From assembly GCA_017938245.1 (NCBI GenBank), contig JAGBBX010000045.1:1-64000 (forward strand): DNA of 64,000 nt, given 5' to 3'. How positions within the stretch are numbered: the first letter of the stretch is position 1; every line of letters begins with the position of its first letter. The notes under the pieces are model-generated. The model worked only from the letters and a program-made list of their open reading frames with translations. It was not told the origin of the DNA and made no database searches. Below are positions 27,887 through 35,551 of the stretch, in pieces. Source of the stretch: Bacteroidaceae bacterium (lineage in GTDB: Bacteria > Bacteroidota > Bacteroidia > Bacteroidales > Bacteroidaceae). The position numbers were made by a program, and so were the translations under genes.

Positions 27887-28987
27887 TTAATTGTTGAGTA
27901 TCCAGGCATCGGGGAATGTTGCCTGAATTGCTGGTAGATTATCGATAGCCTCTTTCTCTGTTGTGTATGTGGCAACTGCTACGCGGTGACGTTTGCCGCA
28001 CACAACAACCTTGTAGTCCGATTGTAGTTTTACACTCAGCTCCTTAATTGCCAGTTGGGCATTGTCGGCATTTGGAGAACTTGCAACAATTATGTGAAAC
28101 TGTTGTGTCTGTTCGCTCTTAGGCTTCTCTTGTTGCATTGCTGTATTGTTTGCTGCACCTTCTCCCAAACCGCTCTCTTGCGGGATGGCAGTGGGCAAAA
28201 CAGCAGGCAAATTGTTGTTATTCTCTTTTGGAGGTGATACAACCGATTGATAATCGTTTATTTGAGTGTTAGATGTCGTAGGGCAGGGATATGTGCTTTC
28301 TTTGGCTTTTGTTTTTGAAAAGCCAATAGGTGATATCTCGCATTCTGTTGTACTTGATATTTGCTGCGGAGCCTCAGATGTGAGTTGCTGCATCATTGAA
28401 ATGTGTTCGGACGATGCAAAGTTACCCATTGACGCCTTAATACTCTTCTCGAAAGCCTGTTCGCTTAAAGGTGTTACGAATATGAAAGTGAGTATTACTG
28501 CTGCTATTGCTGCAATATATTTGCTTATGTCTCGGCGTTTTATTGTAATTGTACGCTCCTCGATGTTATGCACTTGAGCTATCTGCAAAGGCATAAAGCC
28601 AAAATTCTCGGGGTCGTCTATGCTGTTTGCCGCAGCTTCGAACATAACCTCGCCATTGATGTTCATTGAGAATGTGCCAAGCTCGCCGAAACGCACGCAT
28701 CCTTTGCGTGAGAGGGTGCGCTTTAATGAGAGTATATCGTTGTGTAACATTGCCGCTGCAGCCTCGTAGGGGAGGTTGTGGACATTCATATACTGCGATG
28801 TAAGAAGTGCATCGTTCACCTTTACCTGAGGGTTGAATCCTAAGGCGCGGTGAGGCGGCATAAATGTCTGATCTTCTATGTTGTAGTGTGCAGGTACGCT
28901 GTGTGCCAAAAAAGCTCCGAAATCGGGTATAATAACGCAATTATGGCGTGCTATAAGGTGCACTATATGTTGTTCTAAATTTTTCAT
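27887..28987 (-). CDS. HU-CCDC81-like membrane protein with SPOR domain
   Basis: 366 residues from the ATG at 28987. Residues 1-135 match the two-part bacterial HU-CCDC81 module (start LEQHIVHLIARHNCVIIPDFGAF; second half LSRKGCVRFGELGTFSMNING). IKRRDISK precedes one membrane helix (about 157-173), giving an N-in topology. A low-complexity periplasmic stretch leads to a SPOR domain (about 296-366; HIIVASSPNADNAQLAIKEL). SPOR domains bind bare septal peptidoglycan, so the protein may link DNA-bound or polymerised HU modules to the wall. Confidence 0.87.
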   Translation of the reverse strand: MKNLEQHIVHLIARHNCVIIPDFGAFLAHSVPAHYNIEDQTFMPPHRALGFNPQVKVNDALLTSQYMNVHNLPYEAAAAMLHNDILSLKRTLSRKGCVRFGELGTFSMNINGEVMFEAAANSIDDPENFGFMPLQIAQVHNIEERTITIKRRDISKYIAAIAAVILTFIFVTPLSEQAFEKSIKASMGNFASSEHISMMQQLTSEAPQQISSTTECEISPIGFSKTKAKESTYPCPTTSNTQINDYQSVVSPPKENNNNLPAVLPTAIPQESGLGEGAANNTAMQQEKPKSEQTQQFHIIVASSPNADNAQLAIKELSVKLQSDYKVVVCGKRHRVAVATYTTEKEAIDNLPAIQATFPDAWILNN

Positions 28988-29066
28988 GTTGCAGGTTTTA
29001 TTCATTGGTTTAGGCTTATTTGCCTTATAATCAACTTTTTGCACTATTATGGCAAAACCTCTTCTG

Positions 29067-29100
29067 CAAATGTAATAAAAATAGTTTATATGATGACAAA
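29067..29100 (-). promoter_or_regulatory. Promoter for the HU/SPOR-FHA genes
   Basis: TACATTTG on minus (29074-29067) fits the -7 pattern; TTTG at 29100-29097 is 22 nt upstream, slightly longer than ideal. It leaves a leader of roughly 70 nt. Confidence 0.5.
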
Positions 29101-29160
29101 TTGTGATATGTTTTTTTATAATATTTTTCTTTTAACACAAATTGGTTGCTGTTTTTTATG

Positions 29161-29168
29161 TATCTTCG
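29161..29168 (+). promoter_or_regulatory. Candidate -7 element for the U32 gene (TATCTTCG)
   Basis: TATCTTCG followed by CG, 25 nt before the ATG at 29193; third example of this variant in the window. Confidence 0.5.
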
Positions 29169-29192
29169 CGAAAATAAACAAGAAAAATACAG

Positions 29193-31022
29193 ATGATGTT
29201 GCGTAAACCTATTGAAATAGAGCTGCTTGCACCTGCTCGTAATGCCGAAACGGGTATTGCTGCCATTGATAATGGAGCTGATGCGGTGTATATTGGTGCC
29301 GGTAGTTACGGTGCTCGTCAAGCGGCAGGTAACTCCATTGAAGATATTGAAAGCCTTGTGAATTATGCTCATATTTTTGGTGTAAAAGTATATGTTACAC
29401 TGAATACCATTATTGCTGAAGAGGACGTTCAGGATGTAAAAGAGCTTATAGTAAAGCTTTATTCAATAGGTGTCGATGCGTTGATTATTCAGGATTTGGG
29501 AATCCTGGAAATGGATATCCCGCCTATTGCATTGCACGCGAGTACGCAGATGGATAATCGCACTCCCGGGAAGGTCGCTTTTTTGCACAAAGCGGGCATT
29601 CCTCGTGTTGTATTGGCGCGTGAACTCTCACTTCAGCAGATTTCCGCTATTCGCAATGCGGTTCCAGGTGTCGAGATTGAAGCTTTTGTGCACGGCGCAT
29701 TATGTGTCAGTTACAGCGGGCAGTGCTATGCTTCGCAACACAGTTTCGGTCGCAGTGCGAATAGGGGTGAGTGTGCTCAGTTTTGTCGTCTCCCATTCGA
29801 CCTTGTCGATGCCGAAGGTAATGTAATATCGCGTCAGAAACATTTTTTATCGCTTAAGGATATGAATCGCAGCGGTTATGTCGAGCAGATGATGGATGCA
29901 GGCGTTGTCTCTTTTAAAATTGAGGGGCGTTTGAAAGATGTTTCTTATGTTAAAAATATAACGGCGCACTATCGTAAACTTATAGATGCTGTACTTGCTC
30001 GTCGTCCCGAGTATGTCCGCTCATCCTATGGACGTAACGACTTGCAGTTTACCCCTTCGCCTTACAAGAGTTTTAATAGGGGATTCACCGATTATTTCTT
30101 GTCGGGAGAGCGTGGTGATATAACCTCTTTCGACACTCCAAAGTCTATGGGTGAACCTATGGGGCACGTAAGGGTAGTCTCTCGGCAATTTTTTACAATG
30201 CAAGAGGGAGTTGAATTCAACAATGGCGATGGCGCCTGTTTTGTTGGAAATGACGGTCGTCTGCACGGATTCCGCATAAACAGGGTAGATGGTATTCGAA
30301 TTTTTCCCCAGAGTATGCCGCCGCTTTTCCCGGGTGCTATGCTTTATCGTAATGCAGATATTGCGTTCGAGCGTGAGCTGGCGCGTCCCGATGCTCCTCG
30401 TCGTCTGTCTGTTTCATTGGAGTTTGGCGAGAATGTTGATGGGTTTGCTCTTTTGGCAAAAGATGAAAGTGGTATTGAAGTGAGTGTGTCTGTTCCATTT
30501 ACAAAGGACGAGGCGCGTAAGCCGCAGAGTGAAAATATTAAGAATCAATTAAGTAAATGGGGTAACACTCCATTTGTTGTAGATAGGGTAGATGTTAATC
30601 TTGCAAAAGAGTGGTTTGTACCGTCCTCTCTTTTGTCGGATATTCGTCGCAGGGCGTGTGATGCGCTCATCGAGGCTCATAATATGCAGTATATTAGAGA
30701 AGAGTCAGCAATTTTGCCAACCAATCATCCGTATGTCGAGAGTAAACTTAGTTATCTTGGCAATGTTTCTAATTCGTTGGCGCGAAAGTTTTATAGTCGT
30801 CATTCTGTTGAGAAAATTTCTCCTGCATTCGAGGTGGAGCCTGTTGCAGGTGTACCAATAATGTATTGTAAGCACTGCATAAAGTATAGCTTCGGGTGGT
30901 GTAGTAAGAGTGGCGAGAAACATTCTTATAAAGAGCCTTTCTATCTTGTCTCAGGTGATGGTCGTCGCTTTCGTCTGCAGTTCGATTGTGCCGAGTGTAT
31001 GATGAAAGTAATAGCCGAATAG
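29193..31022 (+). CDS. U32 family protein (RlhA/TrhP-like RNA hydroxylation enzyme)
   Basis: 609 residues, annotated in relatives as peptidase U32. The core shows IELLAPARNAETGIAAIDNGADAVYIGA at the N-terminus and the cysteine-rich family motif GQCYASQHSFGRSANRGECAQFCRLPF at about 169-196. Further cysteines near the end (CKHCIKYSFGWC, CAEC) are consistent with a metal or Fe-S site. E. coli relatives RlhA and TrhP hydroxylate 23S rRNA or tRNA, so RNA modification is likelier than proteolysis. Which RNA is modified cannot be read from sequence. Confidence 0.85.
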   Translation: MMLRKPIEIELLAPARNAETGIAAIDNGADAVYIGAGSYGARQAAGNSIEDIESLVNYAHIFGVKVYVTLNTIIAEEDVQDVKELIVKLYSIGVDALIIQDLGILEMDIPPIALHASTQMDNRTPGKVAFLHKAGIPRVVLARELSLQQISAIRNAVPGVEIEAFVHGALCVSYSGQCYASQHSFGRSANRGECAQFCRLPFDLVDAEGNVISRQKHFLSLKDMNRSGYVEQMMDAGVVSFKIEGRLKDVSYVKNITAHYRKLIDAVLARRPEYVRSSYGRNDLQFTPSPYKSFNRGFTDYFLSGERGDITSFDTPKSMGEPMGHVRVVSRQFFTMQEGVEFNNGDGACFVGNDGRLHGFRINRVDGIRIFPQSMPPLFPGAMLYRNADIAFERELARPDAPRRLSVSLEFGENVDGFALLAKDESGIEVSVSVPFTKDEARKPQSENIKNQLSKWGNTPFVVDRVDVNLAKEWFVPSSLLSDIRRRACDALIEAHNMQYIREESAILPTNHPYVESKLSYLGNVSNSLARKFYSRHSVEKISPAFEVEPVAGVPIMYCKHCIKYSFGWCSKSGEKHSYKEPFYLVSGDGRRFRLQFDCAECMMKVIAE

Positions 31023-31063
31023 CGCAAAAAAGAATTTTCTTGAATAAAAAACAGGATTTTTCT

Positions 31064-31093
31064 TTTGTTTTAGTGAAGAATTCACTACTTTTG
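31064..31093 (+). promoter_or_regulatory. tRNA-Ser promoter
   Basis: TTTG at 31064-31067 and TACTTTTG at 31086-31093 with an 18-nt spacer, 14 nt before the mature tRNA end. A textbook Bacteroidetes promoter. Confidence 0.8.
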
Positions 31094-31106
31094 CACCGAA
31101 TTTATT

Positions 31107-31194
31107 GGAAAGATGCCAGAGTGATCGAATGGACCGGACTCGAAATCCGGCGTACGGCTTTGCCGTACCGTGGGTTTGAATCCCACTCTTTCCG
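31107..31194 (+). tRNA. tRNA-Ser (CGA)
   Basis: 88 nt with acceptor GGAAAGA/TCTTTCC and discriminator G at 31194. The anticodon stem CCGGA/TCCGG encloses CTCGAAA, so the anticodon is CGA (reads UCG). A long class II variable arm (GTACGGCTTTGCCGTAC) and a TGGGTTTGAATCCCA T arm confirm serine. CCA is not encoded. Confidence 0.95.
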
Positions 31195-31255
31195 CAAGAT
31201 TTCAAACAGAGAAAAGCCCAAGTTTACTTGAGGCTTTTTTTGTTTGAAATCTTGC
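31194..31255 (+). terminator. tRNA terminator inside a 15-bp inverted repeat
   Basis: An inner stem AAGCC..AAG (from 31213) / CTT..GGCTT (to 31236) is followed by a T run. Outside it GCAAGATTTCAAACA (31194-31208) pairs exactly with TGTTTGAAATCTTGC (31241-31255). Confidence 0.8.
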
Positions 31256-31269
31256 AAAGGATGCCCGCG

Positions 31270-31430
31270 GCAGCGTTGGGATGCGCTTTAGCGAATCCTA
31301 CGATGTGGTTAGCGGGTAGACTTTTAAGTATTTAGATATGCAGCGTTGGGATGCGCTTAGACTTGGCACACAGAGAACCCCCGAACCATCATTCTTATGG
31401 ATACCATAGCGAATCCCACGATGTGGTTAG
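31270..31430 (+). repeat. Paired direct repeats A and B after tRNA-Ser
   Basis: Repeat A, 19 nt starting GCAGCGTTGGGATG, occurs at 31270-31288 and 31340-31358. Repeat B, 24 nt starting TAGCGAATCC, occurs at 31289-31312 and 31407-31430 with one mismatch. In the first unit A and B abut; in the second they are 48 nt apart. The 31195-31466 gap holds no gene that I can support. Confidence 0.85.
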
Positions 31431-31466
31431 GTCGCGAACCGAAAATAATTATAAAACAAACATATT

Positions 31467-32222
31467 ATGAAGATAACAGTACTGCAGCAAGATATTGTAT
31501 GGAAGAATATTCCTGCAAATCTGCGACATATGGGCGAATTGCTCGAGAAAGCTCCTCGTTCCGATATTTATCTTTTTCCCGAAATGTGTTCAACAGGGTT
31601 CTGTATGCAGCCACAGGGGGTTGCCGAAGAGGTAAACGGCCCGACAGTTCAGCGTATGTCCGAGTGGGCCAAGAAGTATGATGCAGCCATTGCCGGCACA
31701 GTGATGACTCACGAGGATGGTAAATATTATAACCGTATGTATTTTGTGACTCCCGAAGGTGTTCTTGGACACTACGATAAGGTGCATCTGTTTGAATATA
31801 GTGGCGAGAATTTGGTCTATTCACCGGGTAGCGAGCGTACAATTTGGGAGTGGCGCGGACTGCGCATACGTCCTGCTATATGCTACGACCTTCGTTTCCC
31901 ACTGTTCTTGCATAACGACCAGGGTTATGATCTGTTACTTATCTCGGCCAATTTTCCCGAAAGTCGTATCCTTGCCTGGGATACTCTGGTTAGGGCTCGC
32001 GCCATCGAGAATCAGTGTTATGTAGCTGCTTCTAATCGTGTGGGAGTAGATGAATATGGCAACTATGTAGGACATAGCGTTGTCCTGAGTCCATACGGCG
32101 AGAAATTGGGCGGATGCCGTTCTAAAAGTCAGGGTAGCGCTTCGGGAGATATCGACTTCGAAATGGTTGCTAAAATGCGCAAGGCATTTCCTCTGATGCA
32201 AGAGAGCATTGATTGGCGCTGA
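31467..32222 (+). CDS. Nitrilase-family amidase (omega-amidase-like)
   Basis: 251 residues. The carbon-nitrogen hydrolase triad is visible: E39 (FPEMCSTGF), K105 (YDKVHLF) and C139 (RPAICYDLRFP). Length and the motif contexts resemble YafV/Nit2 omega-amidases, which deaminate alpha-ketoglutaramate or ketosuccinamate left by glutamine and methionine-salvage transamination. Cytoplasmic. It is flanked by the A/B repeats upstream and a strong hairpin downstream, so it is probably monocistronic. Confidence 0.88.
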   Translation: MKITVLQQDIVWKNIPANLRHMGELLEKAPRSDIYLFPEMCSTGFCMQPQGVAEEVNGPTVQRMSEWAKKYDAAIAGTVMTHEDGKYYNRMYFVTPEGVLGHYDKVHLFEYSGENLVYSPGSERTIWEWRGLRIRPAICYDLRFPLFLHNDQGYDLLLISANFPESRILAWDTLVRARAIENQCYVAASNRVGVDEYGNYVGHSVVLSPYGEKLGGCRSKSQGSASGDIDFEMVAKMRKAFPLMQESIDWR

Positions 32223-32227
32223 TGCAT

Positions 32228-32273
32228 ATAAACAAATTAAGCAGTTCTTTAGAGAGCTGCTTAATTTGTTTAT
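32228..32273 (+). terminator. 17-bp perfect hairpin between convergent genes
   Basis: ATAAACAAATTAAGCAG (32228-32244) pairs exactly with 32257-32273 around a 12-nt loop. T-rich right arm; could stop transcription from both sides (next gene ends at 32293 on minus). Confidence 0.75.
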
Positions 32274-32292
32274 AGACAATGTCTTATGTTTG

Positions 32293-32742
32293 TTATATTT
32301 CGTGATAGGGTGGTATTCCCTGCATAAAAGTATAGCGGTTGTTGGCGTAGTCCATTTTACAACAATAGTGCTGAAGGCCGTTGCTTACAACAAGGTAGTC
32401 GACACGTAGTACAAGGTTGTATCGCGATATCTGTGCAAATACTTTTGAGTCAATCTTCACTGTCGGCGCCTTATATTCGATAATCATTCGTGGGCGAAGT
32501 GTACGGTCGTAAACTACTGTGTCGCATCGTCGCCGTGTGTTGTTGAGTGTTATGCTTGTCTCGTTTGCCATAAGGGTGGCAGGGTAGTTTTGTTGCTCGA
32601 TAAGGTAGTGTATAAAGTGCTGCCTTACCCACTCCTCGGGGGTAAGGGCCACATATATGCGCCTAAGATTGTCGAAAATCATAGGCTTGCCATCTTTTTC
32701 TGTTATTGTGGCGTTGTATTCTGGTAGGTTTAGTTTTTGCAT
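32293..32742 (-). CDS. HsdR N-terminal domain-like PD-(D/E)XK protein
   Basis: 149 residues that match the stand-alone 'type I restriction enzyme R protein N-terminus' domain common in Bacteroidetes. RCDTVVYD (Asp at about 80) and MIIEYKAP (E-x-K) form a PD-(D/E)XK nuclease site; QISRYN provides the trailing glutamine. There is no helicase and no hsdM or hsdS nearby, so it is not a restriction system. The protein is conserved as a single gene, and its role is not known to me. Confidence 0.82.
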   Translation of the reverse strand: MQKLNLPEYNATITEKDGKPMIFDNLRRIYVALTPEEWVRQHFIHYLIEQQNYPATLMANETSITLNNTRRRCDTVVYDRTLRPRMIIEYKAPTVKIDSKVFAQISRYNLVLRVDYLVVSNGLQHYCCKMDYANNRYTFMQGIPPYHEI

Positions 32743-32755
32743 ATTTGTGTATTGG

Positions 32756-32882
32756 GAAAAATATTGAAGTAAACTTCATATTTCTCGCTCGTTTCTTTTT
32801 TTTCTTTGAGCAGTGCTCTAAGATACAGTGCACTCGCTTAGAAAAATATTGAAGTAAACTTCATATTTCTCGCTCGTTTCTT
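32756..32882. repeat. 42-bp perfect direct repeat before holA
   Basis: Copies at 32756-32797 and 32841-32882, starting GAAAAATATTGAAGTAAACT, are identical. Each holds the dyad TGAAGTAAACTTCA. Copy 2 leads into TATCTTTG (holA -7); copy 1 leads into TTTCTTTG, one base off. Confidence 0.92.
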
Positions 32883-32884
32883 AG

Positions 32885-32892
32885 TATCTTTG
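32885..32892 (+). promoter_or_regulatory. -7 element for holA
   Basis: TATCTTTG fits TAnnTTTG, 24 nt before the holA ATG. The -33 position falls inside the second copy of the 42-bp repeat and has no TTTG. Confidence 0.6.
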
Positions 32893-32916
32893 CAAAGATA
32901 GATAAAAGTTTATAAG

Positions 32917-33924
32917 ATGGCAAAATATACATACGAATCAATTCTAAGCGAACTTAAGTCGGGAGTGTTTCATCCCGTCTATTATCTTATGGGCGAAGAG
33001 GGGTATTACACCGATCGTATTACCGATTATATTGCTAATAACATACTTACCGATATTGAACAGGAGTTTAATCTCACTGTGTTCTATGGTATGGATACCA
33101 ATATAGAGACTGTAATATCTGCTGCAAGACGCTATCCTATGATGGCCGAGCATCAGGTGGTAATTGTTAAAGAGGCGCAGATGATAAAGAATCTCGATGC
33201 GCTTGTTGGTTATCTTCATAATCCTCAGCCATCGACTATTTTGGTGTTTGCTCATAAAAACGGCTCGCTTGATAAACGTAAAAAAGTGGCATCGGAACTC
33301 GATAAGTTAGCAGTAGTGCTCGATTCAAAGAAGGTTAAGGATGATAAATTGCCGGCATTTATAATGGGCTATGTGCGTGAGAAAGGATTTGCTATAGATG
33401 GTAAGGCTGTTATGATGCTTGCCGAATCGGTTGGAGTTGATCTTTCTCGTATGGCGGGTGAAATTGATAAACTTACTATCGTGCTTTCTAAAGAATCTAA
33501 ACTTATCACGCCCGAGATAGTAGAGGAGAATATTGGTATCAGTAAGGAGTTCAATAATTTTGAGCTACAGAATGCTATTGTTAATAAAGATATTTATAAA
33601 GCTAACCGTATTATCAATTATTTTGCTCAGAATCCTAAGAAGAATCCAATTCAGATGACGCTTGCTCTGCTTTTTGGTTTCTTCTCGAATTTGATGATGG
33701 CTTATTATGCTCCTGAAAAAACTGAACGAGGTATTGGGGATTTCCTTGGTGTCCGATGGGGTGTTGCAGATTATCTTAAGGCGATGCAAAATTATAGGGC
33801 TCTTCACGTAATGGAAATTCTTCATCTCATTCGTTTGGCCGATGCGCAGTCGAAGGGTGCCGAAGGTGCTGTTGTTTCAGATGGCGAGATTATGCGAGAG
33901 CTTCTTTACAAAATTATGCATTGA
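32917..33924 (+). CDS. holA: DNA polymerase III delta subunit
   Basis: 335 residues, the clamp-loader delta subunit that opens the sliding clamp. N-terminal domain begins VYYLMGEEGYYTDRI, matching the degenerate P-loop region of delta (xLxGEExYLxD). The middle and the C-terminal collar domain (about 215-335) are helical, with FNNFELQNAIVNKD typical of the family. Cytoplasmic. It is transcribed away from the HsdR-N gene from a promoter region that contains a recent duplication. Confidence 0.92.
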   Translation: MAKYTYESILSELKSGVFHPVYYLMGEEGYYTDRITDYIANNILTDIEQEFNLTVFYGMDTNIETVISAARRYPMMAEHQVVIVKEAQMIKNLDALVGYLHNPQPSTILVFAHKNGSLDKRKKVASELDKLAVVLDSKKVKDDKLPAFIMGYVREKGFAIDGKAVMMLAESVGVDLSRMAGEIDKLTIVLSKESKLITPEIVEENIGISKEFNNFELQNAIVNKDIYKANRIINYFAQNPKKNPIQMTLALLFGFFSNLMMAYYAPEKTERGIGDFLGVRWGVADYLKAMQNYRALHVMEILHLIRLADAQSKGAEGAVVSDGEIMRELLYKIMH

Positions 33925-33948
33925 TAACATTGTTATTTTTTAATCTTT

Positions 33949-33981
33949 TTCCCTCGTTTCTTGTGAATGAGGGATTTTTTT
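33949..33981 (+). terminator. Hairpin terminator after holA
   Basis: TCCCTC (33950-33955) pairs with GAGGGA (33969-33974), followed by TTTTTTTG. Confidence 0.75.
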
Positions 33982-34844
33982 GTCTCTTTTTCTATTTCGA
34001 CATTTTTTTTTAACACAAAAATAGGGTGTAATCGATTGTTTATTAGTGAGTTGGTGCGTTTTGAGGTCTCTGAGAATTTAAAAATGTAATTAACTTTTGT
34101 ACTTAGCTCGAAATATTCAAAATTTTCCATTCTCACACTCTTGTGTGATGCTTTTTTGTCGTTGGTTTCTGAAATGGTAATCATTTTTTTAACTATATTC
34201 AAATATACTGTTGTTACAAATGTATTTTTAGTCTGTTTAACTTTGTTGTTTGTATGGTGACAAGGTTTTACGAATATTGTTTAATTTGTATATTGTAAAT
34301 TCATTGATTAATGTTTTTGCAAACAACGGATGTTTGTAGAATTGTATATTCACCGCTTGGAGCTTGTAAATACTAATATCTGTTAACAATACAATGCTGT
34401 CGATTATTCGTGTATGCAAAAAATATACAATAAATAGAATCTAATCATAATGTAATAAAAATCAATCAATTAGCACTTAATTTATGTTTACTTGCTTTAA
34501 ATGTTTGGCTATTCTCTGATAGAGAAATTGCATAAGTAGGTTTTTAATTGTTGTATATGGTTATATATATTGCTAAAAATCAACGTTTTATCTTATTTTG
34601 TTAAACTGGTTTATATGTGTATGTTTTTTACGATTCAAACGGTGTGTTTTGGGAATAATTGTTTATGATGATGTTATCTGTGTTGTTTGCAAATGTAAAT
34701 ATACTTTTGTTTCAAAATGCTGTGCTGTTTTTTTTGTCGTTGGTGATTGTTTTGGTTGCGGGTGTTGTGTATGTGAAAAATAATGTCTACATTTGTACGT
34801 CTTGTGTGATAAACATTTGTAATAGCTAAGTAAATGCATAAAAT
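33982..34844. other. AT-rich 0.86-kb region without a convincing gene
   Basis: The stretch is markedly richer in A and T than its flanks and carries scattered stops in all frames. An 89-codon lysine-rich minus frame at 33933-34202 has low-complexity composition and overlaps the terminator, so I do not call it. TACTTTTG at 34702-34709 and TACATTTG at 34788-34795 look like -7 elements on plus; the latter suits the XRE gene, the former has no coding partner and could start a small RNA. Confidence 0.6.
34765..34795 (+). promoter_or_regulatory. Promoter for the XRE regulator
   Basis: TTG (34765-34767) and TACATTTG (34788-34795) with a 20-nt spacer; start of transcription expected near 34802, about 40 nt before the ATG. 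Confidence 0.5.
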
Positions 34845-35384
34845 ATGAATGAGCGTGAACGTATAGAATTTATTATGAACGGCTACGGTCTTACATCGTC
34901 GCAGTTTGCCGACAAGACGGGGATTCCAAGAGCTTCGGTATCGCATATTCTAAGTGGTAGAAATAAACCGAGTCTTGAGGTCTTGCAGAAGGTGGCAGCG
35001 GTGTTTCCCGATATAGATATTCAGTGGCTTATGCTGGGCGTAGGTCAAAAGCCCGATTTCTCGCAAGCTGTGGTGCAGGGAGAATCCTCAAAGGTTGTCG
35101 CTGAAGAAAGTGCTGTTGCCCGGGAGGCCAATCTCTTTATGCAGTACAATGAACCGGAACAGCCGGTTGTTTCTATCCGTCAGCAGTCTAAACAATCTGT
35201 TGTGCAACCCGAAAAGCCGCGTGTCGAAGAGACGCGTCAGCAAAGGGTTGCACCTAAGAATCCTCAACAGGTACAGCGACGCACTCCTCAGCAACGTGCT
35301 GTTGTCGAGCAGGTTCGTCGTATAAAAGAGATTCGGGTTTTTTATAGCGATGGAACATACGAGATATTGTATCCCGAGAAATAG
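34845..35384 (+). CDS. XRE-family helix-turn-helix regulator
   Basis: 179 residues. Residues 1-68 are a Cro/C1-type HTH (LTSSQFADKTGIPRASVSHILSGRNKPSLEVLQKV) ending IQWLMLG as in Bacteroidales relatives. Residues 75-150 are low-complexity, rich in Q, V, P and R, and a short conserved-looking tail follows (IKEIRVFYSDGTYEILYPE). No toxin partner lies next to it. It has its own promoter and terminator. DNA target unknown. Confidence 0.88.
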   Translation: MNERERIEFIMNGYGLTSSQFADKTGIPRASVSHILSGRNKPSLEVLQKVAAVFPDIDIQWLMLGVGQKPDFSQAVVQGESSKVVAEESAVAREANLFMQYNEPEQPVVSIRQQSKQSVVQPEKPRVEETRQQRVAPKNPQQVQRRTPQQRAVVEQVRRIKEIRVFYSDGTYEILYPEK

Positions 35385-35407
35385 TATAATAATTTAGTTT
35401 TTGAGTG

Positions 35408-35441
35408 CAGATGTTACTTTATATGTAGCATCTGTTTTTTT
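35408..35441 (+). terminator. Hairpin terminator after the XRE gene
   Basis: CAGATGTTAC (35408-35417) pairs with GTAGCATCTG (35425-35434) with one G-T pair, then seven T. Confidence 0.85.
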
Positions 35442-35551
35442 ACCTTATATATTAATGGCCCGGAGTGCAAAAAACAGAATAAAATTGTAATCTCTTGATA
35501 AATTTGTACTATATTAGCACCAGATAAAAACAAAAACGAAATAGCTATTCT

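Noticed and set aside
32293-32742. Type I restriction system suggested by the HsdR N-terminal domain
   Set aside because: No helicase, modification or specificity gene nearby, and the short form is a conserved stand-alone gene in this phylum.
33933-34202. 89-codon lysine-rich minus ORF after holA
   Set aside because: Low-complexity AT-driven composition, overlap with the holA terminator, no promoter or family resemblance.
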